DNA of 64,000 bases from Gordonia malaquae NBRC 108250 (GCF_000344135.1 NZ_BAOP01000018.1:37608-101607); one strand, 5' to 3'; counted from the stretch's first letter, positions 17,459 through 26,254 are shown. Notes: generated by a model not told the origin, from the sequence alone. Numbers and translations are program-made.

Positions 17459-19057
17459 TCAGATCGTGACCCCGACGTCGTTCGCGACGATGTCGTCAAG
17501 CGCCCGTTCGGCGATCGCCGCGATGGTCATCGACGGGTTGCAGGCCGCGGCGGTTCCCGGAATCAGTGCTCCGTCGATCACGTAGAGGCCCTGCTGACCG
17601 TGCACCCTGCCGCTGAGGTCACAGACGGCGCCCATCGCCGCACCGCCGAGCGGATGCCAGGTGGTGTCGACAAACCTGTTGGAGTCGGTGAGGACCGACC
17701 CCGGCCCGGCGATCTTGAGTGCAGTCGGATGAATATGGCGCCACTGAATCCTCGTGTCACCACTGGCAGGCCAGATCAACCGTGCGTCGCCTGTCGACGC
17801 GTCGTACCGGAACCGGCCCCGCGATTCGCTCACGCCGTAGCCGACCATCATCGTGCTGTGCACATTCACGCCGAAGGGCGGGATGGACGCTTGGATGACC
17901 GTATGTGCAGTCCGCGGCGAGTCCCAGTTGAGGCTCCCGAAGACCACCGGGCCGCCTTGCTTGACGCCGAAGTCGAGTTCGGGATTGCTCCACACGTATA
18001 TCCGGTCGGCGTTGGTGCCCCAACCGCTGCCGATCTCGTCGGGGAGGTCCCGCGCCGAGTTCGCCCGAGCACGCATGAGCAGGCGCGTCGTGTGGACACT
18101 GCCTGCGGCCATGATCAGCGACGGCGTGACGAGCTTCTTGCGGGCGACGGTCGTACCGTTGACATCGGTCTGCACGACGTCCAGGCCCCACTTCCCGTCG
18201 CTCAGACGCTCCACGTCGAGCACTTCGTGCAGGGTGGCGACGGTGAGCAGCCCGGTGGCAAATGCTTTCCGAATGTATGTGGTGTCGACGCTGTGCTTGC
18301 CCCCGTTGTTGACCCCGAGGGCACCGGATCCGTCGGTGTAGGACGGCTTCATCCTTCCGTCGATCTCGGCCTGCGCGTAGCTCCAGTCGATGGGCATCGG
18401 AATCTTGGAGATCGGGAGTGCCGCTTTCCTGGCGCGGTCGGCGAAGATGCGCGCTGCGCGGTACTCCGGTCGCCGTACAAGGGAATCCGGCGCCGTCTGG
18501 AGACCAAGCATCTTCGCAACGCGGGGATAGTGGACGCGATTCATCGTCGGCCAGTCGAGCGACTCGGGAAGGCACTCGTTGAAGATCTCCTCCTTCGGCT
18601 GCAACGACATGCCCTGGTAGATGAGGCTTCCGCCGCCCAGTCCTGCCGCAGTCACCGCAGTCATACCGTCTCCGACGACGGCGTCGATCAGGCCGACATA
18701 GGGATCGAACGCTACAGGCCTGCCGAACAGTTGGGGATCGCCGCGATGCCATAGCGCCCGCTTGTCGGGTGAGGCCGGGTCAGGGAAGGTGTCTGCGTTC
18801 GGCCCGGTCCTCCATGCTCGACCACGTTCCAGCAACAACACGGGCACTCCCGCCTGAGTGAGACGCAGTGCCGCGATCGCTCCCCCGAAACCCGAGCCGA
18901 CCACAATCACACGATGGTCCGACGTCGACGTGCGAACACGACTCGGCGATGCACCAGCCTTTCCGACAGCCGCCAGTCCCGCTGCACCAGCCACCAGGGC
19001 CGCCGTTCCGGCAAGGAGACTGCGTCGGCTGATGCCCTCCGATGTGGGTAAGAGCAT
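17459..19057 (-). CDS. Secreted cholesterol oxidase (GMC-type flavoprotein), Tat substrate
   Basis: A 532-residue FAD enzyme oxidising cholesterol (3-beta-hydroxysteroids) to cholest-4-en-3-one with O2. A twin-arginine signal, SRRSLLAG, is at residues 10-17 with a hydrophobic stretch to about 36. The FAD motif GSGFGG is at 54-59. AGLGGGSLIYQGM and NNGGKHSVDTTY are class I cholesterol oxidase segments, and the active-site His (WHPLGG, near 467) and Asn (CNPSMTI, near 505) are present. It resembles the secreted Rhodococcus/Streptomyces enzymes more than cytosolic ChoD. ATG 19057 follows AAAGG at 8 nt spacing; GTG 19066 is the alternative. It is divergent from a TetR gene across a palindromic gap. 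Confidence 0.88.
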   Translation of the reverse strand: MLLPTSEGISRRSLLAGTAALVAGAAGLAAVGKAGASPSRVRTSTSDHRVIVVGSGFGGAIAALRLTQAGVPVLLLERGRAWRTGPNADTFPDPASPDKRALWHRGDPQLFGRPVAFDPYVGLIDAVVGDGMTAVTAAGLGGGSLIYQGMSLQPKEEIFNECLPESLDWPTMNRVHYPRVAKMLGLQTAPDSLVRRPEYRAARIFADRARKAALPISKIPMPIDWSYAQAEIDGRMKPSYTDGSGALGVNNGGKHSVDTTYIRKAFATGLLTVATLHEVLDVERLSDGKWGLDVVQTDVNGTTVARKKLVTPSLIMAAGSVHTTRLLMRARANSARDLPDEIGSGWGTNADRIYVWSNPELDFGVKQGGPVVFGSLNWDSPRTAHTVIQASIPPFGVNVHSTMMVGYGVSESRGRFRYDASTGDARLIWPASGDTRIQWRHIHPTALKIAGPGSVLTDSNRFVDTTWHPLGGAAMGAVCDLSGRVHGQQGLYVIDGALIPGTAAACNPSMTIAAIAERALDDIVANDVGVTI

Positions 19058-19078
19058 GAAACACACCTTTCAACTATT

Positions 19079-19104
19079 CGGTCAGATGACTTAAAATTCG
19101 ACCG
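19079..19104. promoter_or_regulatory. Inverted repeat in the cholesterol oxidase/TetR gap
   Basis: CGGTC at 19079-19083 and GACCG at 19100-19104 flank a 16-bp AT-rich centre (AGATGACTTAAAATTC) in the 85-bp divergent gap. This is the likely operator of the adjacent TetR protein. It does not resemble the KstR consensus I know. Confidence 0.4.
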
Positions 19105-19142
19105 GCGGCGTCGGCCGACACTCAGTGAGGGATCATGGTCCG

Positions 19143-19784
19143 GTGAGCGCCGACCGCAGCAGCAGGGCAGACGAGACTCGCGCGCGTCTACTGAGCGCTG
19201 CCGAACGCCTGTTCGCCGAGCGCGGCCTGTCCGCCGTCTCAAATCGACAGATCAGCGAAGCAGCAGGTCAAGGCAACAACTTCGCCGTCGGCTACCACTT
19301 CGGCACCAGGGCCGATCTTGTACTCGCCTTACTCAAGGCGCACCAGGAGCCGATCGACGTGATCCGCAAGCGGATGGTGGCCGACATCGGGTACGTCGCC
19401 GAACTCCGGGACTGGTTGAGATGCCTGGTCCAACCCCAACTCGAGCACATCGGAACAAGTCCCGATCCAACGTATTACGGACAGTTCTGGCGTCAGTTGT
19501 TGAATGATCCCATCTCGGTCGCACTGGTGCACCAGGAAGCGTTCACCTCGGAACCGTTGGCCACGATTCTCGACGGCATGTACCGCAGTCTTCCGGCATT
19601 GCCGGAGTCGACCGTCCATGTCCGGAATCTGATGTCGCAGAACACCCTGATCGCGACTTTCGCCGACTTCGAACGCAACAGGAACGAACTCGGCGCCCTC
19701 GACACCACGTCGTGGTCAGGATTCTCCGATTCGATGGTCGACAGCCTCGTCGGCCTCTGGCTCGCGCCGGTCACCACTCGCTGA
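19143..19784 (+). CDS. TetR-family regulator divergent from cholesterol oxidase
   Basis: A 213-residue regulator. The helix-turn-helix lies at about residues 10-60 (ARLLSAAERLFAERGLSAVSNRQISEAAG..NNFAVGYHFGTRADL), with the usual TetR 'YHF' end of helix 3. The C-terminal ligand domain is unassigned. GTG at 19143 has GAGGG upstream; an in-frame GTG at 19125 lacks a ribosome binding site. By position it most likely controls the cholesterol oxidase and itself through the palindrome at 19079-19104. Confidence 0.85.
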   Translation: MSADRSSRADETRARLLSAAERLFAERGLSAVSNRQISEAAGQGNNFAVGYHFGTRADLVLALLKAHQEPIDVIRKRMVADIGYVAELRDWLRCLVQPQLEHIGTSPDPTYYGQFWRQLLNDPISVALVHQEAFTSEPLATILDGMYRSLPALPESTVHVRNLMSQNTLIATFADFERNRNELGALDTTSWSGFSDSMVDSLVGLWLAPVTTR

Positions 19785-19974
19785 CCGGACGTCGCATCGG
19801 CGATCACCTCCCTCTCAGGACTACGTTTGCCCGCAACACGTTCGTCCATGTTCAGTCATGCGACTTAGAAATGGAAGACCGCGCCGACAATGCGACACGC
19901 ATCACCATGTGTGCATCGCTGCTCGACTGAATCCGTCTACGCTGGTGTCGTCGACGAACGAACGGGAGACTGCT

Positions 19975-20415
19975 GTGAGTGACTGGAACGCCGGAATCAT
20001 CGACGAGTTCCGCGCCAACGACGGGCACGTCGGAGGCCCCTTCGAGGGCGCCCCGATGATCCTGGTCCACCATGTCGGACGGAAATCGGGCAAGCAGAGC
20101 ATCGCGCCGATGATGTACTTGCAATCCGACGACGACCCGTCGACGGTGTACGTCTTCGCGTCCAAGGGCGGTGCACCGACGAATCCGGCCTGGTACTTCA
20201 ACCTCGTCGCAGCCGGAAGCGCAAGCGTGGAGCGCGGCACCGAGACCTATGACGTCACCGTCGCCGAGGTGACAGGAGCCGACCGCGACCGCATCTTCGC
20301 CGAGCAGGCGAGCCGCTACCCCGGGTTCGCCGAATACGCGGAGAAGACGGCAGGCATTCGCGTGATCCCGGTGCTGGCTCTTACCCGCGTCTGCCCCGGG
20401 AGCTACCAGGCCTGA
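19975..20415 (+). CDS. Deazaflavin (F420)-dependent nitroreductase-like protein (DDN family)
   Basis: A 146-residue protein of the split-beta-barrel F420 family (DUF385/Ddn-like). Signature pieces: IIDEFRANDGHVGGPFEGAPMILVHHVGRKSGK near the start, APMMYLQ, then VFASKGGAPTNPAWYFNLVA, the conserved cofactor-binding loop. Members reduce quinones, nitroimidazoles or fatty acids with F420H2; the natural substrate is unknown. GTG at 19975 is chosen for a GGGAG ribosome binding site 7 nt upstream; the longer in-frame reading lacks coding character. The 3' end overlaps the convergent methyltransferase gene by 13 nt. Confidence 0.9.
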   Translation: MSDWNAGIIDEFRANDGHVGGPFEGAPMILVHHVGRKSGKQSIAPMMYLQSDDDPSTVYVFASKGGAPTNPAWYFNLVAAGSASVERGTETYDVTVAEVTGADRDRIFAEQASRYPGFAEYAEKTAGIRVIPVLALTRVCPGSYQA

Positions 20416-21140
20416 TCGAGGTCTGCGTGACGGGCGATCCAGGAGTGCATGACGATCCCCGCCGCCACACCTGCGTTGATGCTGCGCGTGGACCCGAACT
20501 GCGCGATGGAGACGGTGAGATCGGCGCGCGCCTGCGCATCGTCGCTGACACCCGGGCCTTCCTGCCCGAACAGCAGGACGCAACGACGTGGGAGCTCAGT
20601 CGTCTCGAGACGGACCGATCCCGGCGTGTTGTCGACGGCGACGACAGCCAGATCGTTCTCCCGCGCCCACACCATCAGCTCGTCGACGGTGTCGTGATGC
20701 CGTAGGTGCTGATAGCGGTCGGTGACCATCGCTCCACGACGGTTCCAGCGGCGGCGACCGACGATGTGGACCTCCGCAGCCAGAAACGCATTGGCCGTAC
20801 GGACGACCGTCCCGATGTTGGCGTCGTGCGCCCAGTTCTCGATGGCTACGTGGAAGGCATGGCGACGCGTGTCGAGGTCGGCGACGATGGCCTCACGCCG
20901 CCAGTACCTGTAGTCGTCGACCACGTTGCGCCGGTCCCCGTCCGCGACGAGCTCCGGGTCGAGCCGCGGATCGTCGGGAGACTGACCCGGACGTTCGACA
21001 GCCCACGGGCCCACTCCGACTGCGGGGCCGACGCCGGTGACCCACTCGGTTGGTCCGGGCGTCTCGACTGCGCTCGACGGGCAGGACGACTCGCTCGACG
21101 CGGCGGAAGACTCGCTCGACGGGCGGGGAACGTCAGGCAA
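20403..21140 (-). CDS. SpoU/TrmH-family RNA 2'-O-methyltransferase (Rv0380c-like)
   Basis: A 245-residue SPOUT methyltransferase acting on tRNA or rRNA with S-adenosylmethionine. Motifs: AIENWAHDANIGTVVRTANAF (motif 1, N and R), LLFGQEGPGVSDD (motif 2) and SIAQFGSTRSINAGVAAGIVMH (motif 3), together forming the knot. The TTG at 21140 overlaps the pyrE stop by 8 nt and is the only start ahead of GPTEWVTGVGP, which I believe belongs to the family; GTG at 21014 is the fallback. Its first 25 residues (PSSESSAASSESSCPSS) are encoded by copies of a dispersed repeat also found elsewhere in the window. It is downstream of pyrE in the same operon. Confidence 0.88.
   Translation of the reverse strand: MPDVPRPSSESSAASSESSCPSSAVETPGPTEWVTGVGPAVGVGPWAVERPGQSPDDPRLDPELVADGDRRNVVDDYRYWRREAIVADLDTRRHAFHVAIENWAHDANIGTVVRTANAFLAAEVHIVGRRRWNRRGAMVTDRYQHLRHHDTVDELMVWARENDLAVVAVDNTPGSVRLETTELPRRCVLLFGQEGPGVSDDAQARADLTVSIAQFGSTRSINAGVAAGIVMHSWIARHADLDQAW
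21061..21127. repeat. Dispersed short repeat inside the methyltransferase 5' end
   Basis: GTCTCGACTGCGCTCGACGG (start of the 22-bp word at 21061-21082) is followed by two degenerate repeats of CTCGCTCGACG(C/G)G at about 21090 and 21111. The 22-mer is the exact reverse complement of the unit that is tandemly repeated at 52891-53040. Confidence 0.7.
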
Positions 21141-21672
21141 GGCCGAGGTCGGCCAGTCCCAGCAGCGAGCGGTAGGGCACGCCGAGGGCGCCGATCACCT
21201 GGTCCGCGCCGGTCGCACGGTCGACGACAGTCGCCACGCCGATCACTTCCGCGCCTGCCTCCCGTGCCGCTTCCACAGCCTGCGACGGCGAGGCGCCGGT
21301 GGTGGACGTGTCCTCGACGACCAGCACTCGCTTGCCGGCGATGTCCGGCCCCTCGATACGACGCTGCATGCCGTGCGTCTTGGCCGCCTTGCGCACCACG
21401 AATGTGTCGATCGGGCGACCGTCGGCATGCATGATCGACGTCGCAACCGGATCTGCACCGAGGGTGAGCCCGCCGACGGACGCGTAGTCCCAGTCCGCGG
21501 TCAGGTCACGCATGAGCTTGCCGATGAGGCGGCTCGCCTCGTTGTGCAGCGTCGCACGACGGAGGTCGACGTAGTAGTCGGCCTCCTTGCCGGACGACAG
21601 GGTCACCTTGCCGTGGACGACGGCTAGTTCGGTGACCAGTTCGGCGAGGCGGGCACGGTCGGCGTCCGACAT
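21133..21672 (-). CDS. pyrE: Orotate phosphoribosyltransferase
   Basis: Converts orotate and PRPP to OMP in pyrimidine synthesis. At 179 residues it has the normal length of the short actinobacterial form. The PRPP loop VLVVEDTSTTGAS lies at about 115-127; the flexible catalytic loop contains KAAKTHGMQRRIEG, and SSGKEADYYVDLRR is the usual N-terminal block. The ATG at 21672 has AAGGAG upstream. It is followed by the overlapping TrmH-like gene and preceded, 29 nt away, by the Rv0383c-like membrane protein on the same strand, as in mycobacteria. Confidence 0.96.
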   Translation of the reverse strand: MSDADRARLAELVTELAVVHGKVTLSSGKEADYYVDLRRATLHNEASRLIGKLMRDLTADWDYASVGGLTLGADPVATSIMHADGRPIDTFVVRKAAKTHGMQRRIEGPDIAGKRVLVVEDTSTTGASPSQAVEAAREAGAEVIGVATVVDRATGADQVIGALGVPYRSLLGLADLGLA

Positions 21673-21701
21673 GAAGCTCCTTCAGAGGTGACGCGGATGC
21701 G

Positions 21702-22658
21702 TCAGCGATTACGCGGGTCGTTCAGCGGCGGCAGGTTGGGCGGCGCGACACGTTCACGCCGGGGCTGCTGCTCCGGAATCGCGGTCGTCGGTTCCTGCGG
21801 GCGCGGCGCGGCGCGGCGGATCGGTTCGACACGCGACCGCTCGTCGGACGCGGGCTGCGGGCGGGCCGCGGGGCGGGACGGCGTGCGTACGCTCTCGGCT
21901 ACGGGAGGCGCCGATCGCGGAGCCTCCGCGGCGGCCTCTTCGAGACGACGGCGGCGTTCCTTGTCGCGCAACGACTCCGTCTTCTTGTCGGCCAACTCCT
22001 CGCGGGCCGGGCCGTGCGGATCGCGCGGGTCGGGCGCATCCTGCGGATCGACTGCCGGAGGCAGCACGCGCAGCAGGTCGGCGAAACGGCGGACCGTGTC
22101 GAGCGCTACGTCGAGCTTGGTGTCGTCCGCGGTGAGCGGCATGGACCCGAGCACCCAGTTGCCCTCGTTCCACAGGATCTCGACGTAGTCGGGCGCCTCG
22201 GTCGCAAGCGTCACCATGCGGCGGTCGCAGATGCGGCGCGCAGCGTCGAGGTTCGACGCGAACATGACACGCGAGCCCATCGCACCGAGCAGGTCGACGT
22301 CGTCCTCCGCCGGCGCGAGGACGTCTTCGTACCGCAGGTCGACGGTCACAGCCGATGCCGTGGGACGTCGGACGGCGATCACGGTGGCCGTCTCCTCGAG
22401 GTCGAAGACGACGGCCTCGGCGCCTTCGTAGACGCCGTAGGCGACGTTGCGCACCACGACGTGGTCGGGCGCGTCCATCGCGGCACGCTGGAAGACGGTG
22501 CGCAGCTTGGAATCGCTGTCGCGGAACTTGAAGGAGTGCGTCTCTCCCCACACTGCCCGCTGGTGGTGTACCTGCTCGGACCGGTTACGGTCGAGCCACA
22601 GCAGTACCACCGCACCGGCAAGTGCGAGCGCCGCAATCACGAAATAGACAATGGTCAT
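21702..22658 (-). CDS. Membrane-anchored protein with Pro/Arg-rich tail (Rv0383c-like)
   Basis: A 318-residue protein: one N-terminal membrane segment (IVYFVIAALALAGAVVLLWL, residues 3-22), a folded domain to about residue 205 (EQVHHQRAVWGETHSFKFRDSD... EILWNEGNWVLGSMPLT), then about 100 charged, Pro-rich residues ending PPNLPPLNDPRNR. The function is unknown; the position upstream of pyrE equals Rv0383c. Much longer in-frame readings exist upstream but run antisense through the M20 gene, so the ATG at 22658 (MTIVYF) is taken. TAGGCT lies 7 nt before it with no ribosome binding site. Confidence 0.85.
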   Translation of the reverse strand: MTIVYFVIAALALAGAVVLLWLDRNRSEQVHHQRAVWGETHSFKFRDSDSKLRTVFQRAAMDAPDHVVVRNVAYGVYEGAEAVVFDLEETATVIAVRRPTASAVTVDLRYEDVLAPAEDDVDLLGAMGSRVMFASNLDAARRICDRRMVTLATEAPDYVEILWNEGNWVLGSMPLTADDTKLDVALDTVRRFADLLRVLPPAVDPQDAPDPRDPHGPAREELADKKTESLRDKERRRRLEEAAAEAPRSAPPVAESVRTPSRPAARPQPASDERSRVEPIRRAAPRPQEPTTAIPEQQPRRERVAPPNLPPLNDPRNR

Positions 22659-22661
22659 CAC

Positions 22662-22677
22662 CGATAGCCTACTATCG
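22662..22677. promoter_or_regulatory. Palindrome in the divergent Rv0383c-like / M20 promoter
   Basis: CGATAG-CCTA-CTATCG, a perfect 6-bp inverted repeat with a 4-bp centre. It overlaps the minus-strand -10 TAGGCT (22666-22671). Either an operator or a chance product of two back-to-back -10 boxes. Confidence 0.35.
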
Positions 22678-22725
22678 AACGCCCTGCGAACCATGCCGAC
22701 GCGTGTGCCAGAGAAGGGAAACCCC

Positions 22726-23922
22726 ATGACCGAACGACGCGACGACGCCCTGCAGCGCCTCGTCGACAGCGTCGACGTCTCCGCAATCGACGCGCTGACC
22801 TGCGCATTGATCGCCGAGCCGAGCGTCAACCCCGGAGGAACCGAGGAGTCGACGGTCACGGTCCTCGCCGACGCGTGCAGATCCGCGGGGTTCGCCGTGG
22901 AGGTTGTCGACGCCGCTCCGGGACGGCCGAACCTGGTCGCGACAGCCCAGGTGGGCGGCGACGGACCCGGTCTCATGCTGCTCGGCCATTCGGACGTGGT
23001 GCCCGCCGGACCCGGATGGACGGCCGATCCCTTCGTGCCGCGCCGAGACGGCGACCTGATCATCGGCCGCGGCGCGTCGGACATGAAGGGCGGGATCGCC
23101 TCCGCAGTCGCCGCCATGTCTGCTCTGCAACGCGCCGCCGAGTTCGGCGTCGCCCTCACCGGTCCCGTCCAGCTCGTGGTGACCGTCGACGAGGAAGAGC
23201 ACGGAACCGGCGTCCGACAGCTCGTCGCCCGCGGCGTCGACCGCGAGTTCGCGGGCTGCATCGTGGCGGAGCCGACGCGGATGGAGGTGGTTCGCGGGTG
23301 TCGCGGCGCGTCGTATTTCGACATCGAGGTGACCGGTCGCGCCGCTCATTCGGGACGACCCAGCGACGGGGTGAGCGCCATCGACGCCGCCGCACGGGTG
23401 ATCGAGGTGATCCGGGCGGATCAGGAGCGTCTCGCCGCAGATCCCGATCCGCTGCTCGGGTTCGGCACGTGGAACGTGGGCACCATCGAGGGCGGTCAAG
23501 GCATATCGGTGGTGGCGCCGTCGTGCTCCCTCGGCGTAGACCGACGCCTGATGCCCGGTGAAGACGTCGAGCAGATCGGCCGAGATCTACAGGCGGCGAT
23601 CCGCGCCGCGGGAATCGAGTCGGACGGCGTGACGGTGACCGTCACGCCCACGATGTTCCTTCCCGGATTCGCCACCGACGGCGACCACCCGCTGGTCACC
23701 GCCGCCGCCGACGCGAGCGGAGGCGCCGTCGGCGGATGGACCGCCGCCTGCGACGGCGGATTCATCAGCACCGCGCTCGGCATCCCGACAGTGGTGATGG
23801 GTCCCGGCGACATCAACGGCCAGGCACACCAGCCCGACGAATCGGTCCGCCTCTCCGAACTCGCCGACGCCGCACGCGCGTACGTCCGGGCGGCGGTCGC
23901 TCTGCTGGGTGAGGCCGAATAG
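22726..23922 (+). CDS. M20-family metallopeptidase (ArgE/DapE-type deacylase)
   Basis: A 398-residue di-zinc amidohydrolase of the ArgE/DapE/carboxypeptidase G2 type. Metal ligands are visible in LMLLGHSDVVPAGPGW (His and Asp), IIGRGASDMKGGIASAVAA (bridging Asp), VTVDEEEHGTG (catalytic Glu pair) and the C-terminal GPGDINGQAHQPDE (His). The lid domain holds GRAAHSGRPSDGVSAID. The substrate cannot be read from sequence; N-acyl amino acids are likely. ATG at 22726 has AGAAGGGAA upstream. It is divergent from the Rv0383c-like gene, with no other arginine or lysine pathway gene nearby. Confidence 0.9.
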   Translation: MTERRDDALQRLVDSVDVSAIDALTCALIAEPSVNPGGTEESTVTVLADACRSAGFAVEVVDAAPGRPNLVATAQVGGDGPGLMLLGHSDVVPAGPGWTADPFVPRRDGDLIIGRGASDMKGGIASAVAAMSALQRAAEFGVALTGPVQLVVTVDEEEHGTGVRQLVARGVDREFAGCIVAEPTRMEVVRGCRGASYFDIEVTGRAAHSGRPSDGVSAIDAAARVIEVIRADQERLAADPDPLLGFGTWNVGTIEGGQGISVVAPSCSLGVDRRLMPGEDVEQIGRDLQAAIRAAGIESDGVTVTVTPTMFLPGFATDGDHPLVTAAADASGGAVGGWTAACDGGFISTALGIPTVVMGPGDINGQAHQPDESVRLSELADAARAYVRAAVALLGEAE

Positions 23923-23957
23923 TCACGTCCACGTCAGGGCCGTGCAAGCGGTGTGGA

Positions 23958-25754
23958 TCAGCGGAGGAGAAAGAGCTCGCGCGATTCCGGAGAACCGCCG
24001 TTGCACCGGATGAGGACTCCACCTCCCACGGTGAACACGCTGCTCGTCGAGTCACGGGTGAGCCGGCACGGAGACGTCTTCATCGTCACGTTCGGTGGCG
24101 GCTGGAGAGTTCCACTTCCGGGAATCGACGGACCGACGAAGGTGAGGGGCGCAACCTGCGGGAATGAAGTTCGATCGTCCACCTCGATCGGCGTCGCATA
24201 GGCGACGGTGGTCACGAGGGAGTCGCCGAAGCCGGTCCACGCGGACGCGAAGCGATCGCCGACCGCCTGCGTCGAGCCCGTCGATCGGGTTCGACGCACG
24301 GGATTGGAGTAGATGACCGCGGCGTGACCTGCGGGATCAACGCCGGTGATCGTCCAATCGTCGTTCGACCGAGCCAGTCCGGTGACGGTCCACCCGGTGG
24401 GAAGTCCATCGGGCGCCGCGGTCCCCCGCGATGCCACGAAGACTGTCTTCCGTCGATCTCCGTCCTCAACCGCGAGAGCCGCGACACTGCCGACGGACGC
24501 CGACACGCGAACGCTCGCATCCGGGGCGCCGAAGTCGCGACCGGTGTAGGTGTGCACCCGCTTTCCGGTCGAGTAGTCGTATGCGTCGACCGTTCGGGGT
24601 CCGTGACCGCACACGACCGGGAGAGCAACCGCGCCGTCGACGAAGTCGAAGCGTTCGGGACGCTCGCACTGACGGTCCGTAGGCGGCACCGACACCCGTC
24701 CGGCGTAGGCACCGTCCGCCAGACTCAGTTCGCCGACGGAGACGCTGCGGTCGTCACTCCAGGTGAGGATCATCGCGCCCGCGTCGTCGAAGCGACCCGC
24801 TTTGATGTCGTCGACGGCATCCGTCACCCAGTCGATCCGACCGGTTTCGCCGTCCACCCCGTAGGTCAGCAACGTTCGGGTGGCCAGGTCGCGGACCTGG
24901 ACCACAACCGGCGAGGCCGTGTTGGAGGCGTCGACGACCGGACCCCACAGTCCGATCACCGGACGCCGGAACTGGATTCGCCACGACTGTGTCGCGCCGA
25001 CGAACGCGGTGACCGATGTGTCGTCCGCGACGGCGAAGCCACCCGCGATCGGGGCGGGCGCGATCGACGTCCAGGCGGCCGGCCGCAGAGTGGAATGCCA
25101 GTCGATACGGCGGACGTCGTTCTGGAACCCCTGAGGCACCCAGCCGATTCCACGCGCAGTCGCCTGGTCGACTGTCGGCGACACCCCCTGCGGCCACGCG
25201 ACGACAGCCGCCACGGTCGCCAGCAGCGCAGTGGAAGCGGCGAACGCCGCTCCGAACCGTCTGCGCAGTCGGTGGCGGCTCCGGTGCTCGACCCGTGCAC
25301 GTCGGGCGAGGAGGTTCACCAGCCCGATGATCACGCCGAGCACGCAGACGAACATCAGCACTCGCCCGGCGCCGACGACACCCGGCAACGACTGGACTGT
25401 CGATGCGGCTCGACGGTCGTCGGATGTGACGATCAGGATCGCCACCAGCGCTGCGACGCCGACGACGGTGACCGCGACGTCGACCCGATCGAACGTCGCC
25501 GACGGGCGCAGGCGGGCGCCGACATGCACGAGCACCGGGACCGCGACGGCGACGCCCGCTCCGACGAGGAACCACCTCAGCTCCTCGCCGGGGAAGTCGC
25601 CGGGCGAGTGATGCCACATCGGCGCGGCCCACACGACGGCGACTGCGACAACGCCTACCGTGACCAGGATCGATCCGGCCAGCACACCCGTCCACACGGC
25701 CCTGAATCGACGTATCTCACGGACCGGTGCGGTGTCCGCCTCGTCGAGCTTCAT
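23958..25754 (-). CDS. Large membrane protein with extracytoplasmic beta-propeller-like domain, unknown
   Basis: A 598-residue protein. About five hydrophobic segments lie in the first 235 residues (TGVLAGSILVTVGVVAVAVVW; FLVGAGVAVAVPVLVHVGA; VAVTVVGVAALVAILIV; RVLMFVCVLGVIIGLVNLL; ASTALLATVAAVVAW). A region of about 360 residues, rich in beta-strand-like repeats (SWRIQFRRPVIGLWGPVVD, TYGVDGETGRIDWVTDA), follows outside and resembles PQQ-binding or WD-like propellers without clear repeats. Two Cys pairs may be disulfides. No enzyme motif is seen. ATG 25754 (MKLDEADTAP) is chosen because the upstream in-frame extension overlaps the next gene. It lies 36 nt from the convergent M20 gene. Confidence 0.7.
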   Translation of the reverse strand: MKLDEADTAPVREIRRFRAVWTGVLAGSILVTVGVVAVAVVWAAPMWHHSPGDFPGEELRWFLVGAGVAVAVPVLVHVGARLRPSATFDRVDVAVTVVGVAALVAILIVTSDDRRAASTVQSLPGVVGAGRVLMFVCVLGVIIGLVNLLARRARVEHRSRHRLRRRFGAAFAASTALLATVAAVVAWPQGVSPTVDQATARGIGWVPQGFQNDVRRIDWHSTLRPAAWTSIAPAPIAGGFAVADDTSVTAFVGATQSWRIQFRRPVIGLWGPVVDASNTASPVVVQVRDLATRTLLTYGVDGETGRIDWVTDAVDDIKAGRFDDAGAMILTWSDDRSVSVGELSLADGAYAGRVSVPPTDRQCERPERFDFVDGAVALPVVCGHGPRTVDAYDYSTGKRVHTYTGRDFGAPDASVRVSASVGSVAALAVEDGDRRKTVFVASRGTAAPDGLPTGWTVTGLARSNDDWTITGVDPAGHAAVIYSNPVRRTRSTGSTQAVGDRFASAWTGFGDSLVTTVAYATPIEVDDRTSFPQVAPLTFVGPSIPGSGTLQPPPNVTMKTSPCRLTRDSTSSVFTVGGGVLIRCNGGSPESRELFLLR

Positions 25755-25824
25755 GAGAAGAGCAAACACCGCAGAGTGGCGCGGACCACGCATTAGTCCA
25801 ATCGGACTACATCTTCGTGTCGCC

Positions 25825-26205
25825 TCAGACCACGTCGCGGACTCGGATCTCCACCGTCGCATCCGCCCCTCGGCGAATCCTCGAACCCCATACCGTGAGA
25901 CGCCCGAGAATCCCGTACTTCTTGACGATCAGATCGGCGGCACGCGACGAATCGTCGATCACCTCACCGATGCCCGCAACCTCCGGCCCCGACGTCTTCT
26001 TGCCCCGTGCGTCACAGGTCTGCACCAGCACCCGATTGTCGCGGCGCAGACGTTTGACCTTCCACGAGTCGCCGACCGTCCACATCACGAGGTCGTCGCC
26101 GTCCCGCGCCGCCCACAACGGTGTCGGTACCGCCGTCCCGTTCTTCCGGTAGGTGGTCAGCATGACGTAGGTGGATTCGGCGATCGCCCCAACTGTTTCG
26201 CTCAT
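25825..26205 (-). CDS. PPOX-class (F420-dependent) oxidoreductase
   Basis: A 126-residue split-beta-barrel protein of the pyridoxamine-5'-phosphate-oxidase-like group. Landmarks: YVMLTTYRKNGTAVPTPLW at the start (the T.R.dG....P.W pattern), DDLVMWTVGDSWKVKRLRRD and VLVQTCDARGK. Short members with this layout are usually F420-binding reductases in actinobacteria; the cofactor is inferred. TACCCT lies 6 nt before the ATG with no ribosome binding site. A second F420-type protein (19975-20415) is near, but not in the same operon. Confidence 0.85.
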   Translation of the reverse strand: MSETVGAIAESTYVMLTTYRKNGTAVPTPLWAARDGDDLVMWTVGDSWKVKRLRRDNRVLVQTCDARGKKTSGPEVAGIGEVIDDSSRAADLIVKKYGILGRLTVWGSRIRRGADATVEIRVRDVV

Positions 26206-26211
26206 ACCTGC

Positions 26212-26217
26212 AGGGTA
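26212..26217 (-). promoter_or_regulatory. -10 hexamer for leaderless PPOX gene
   Basis: TACCCT on the minus strand, 6 nt before the ATG at 26205. Confidence 0.5.
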
Positions 26218-26254
26218 CGCAGGTTCTTGACCTTTCGACCCGCTCGGACGGCAA

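Noticed and set aside
22659..23324. In-frame N-terminal extension of the Rv0383c-like gene to 23324
   Set aside because: It would run antisense through the M20 gene; the membrane helix begins right after the ATG at 22658, which also has a -10 at 7 nt.
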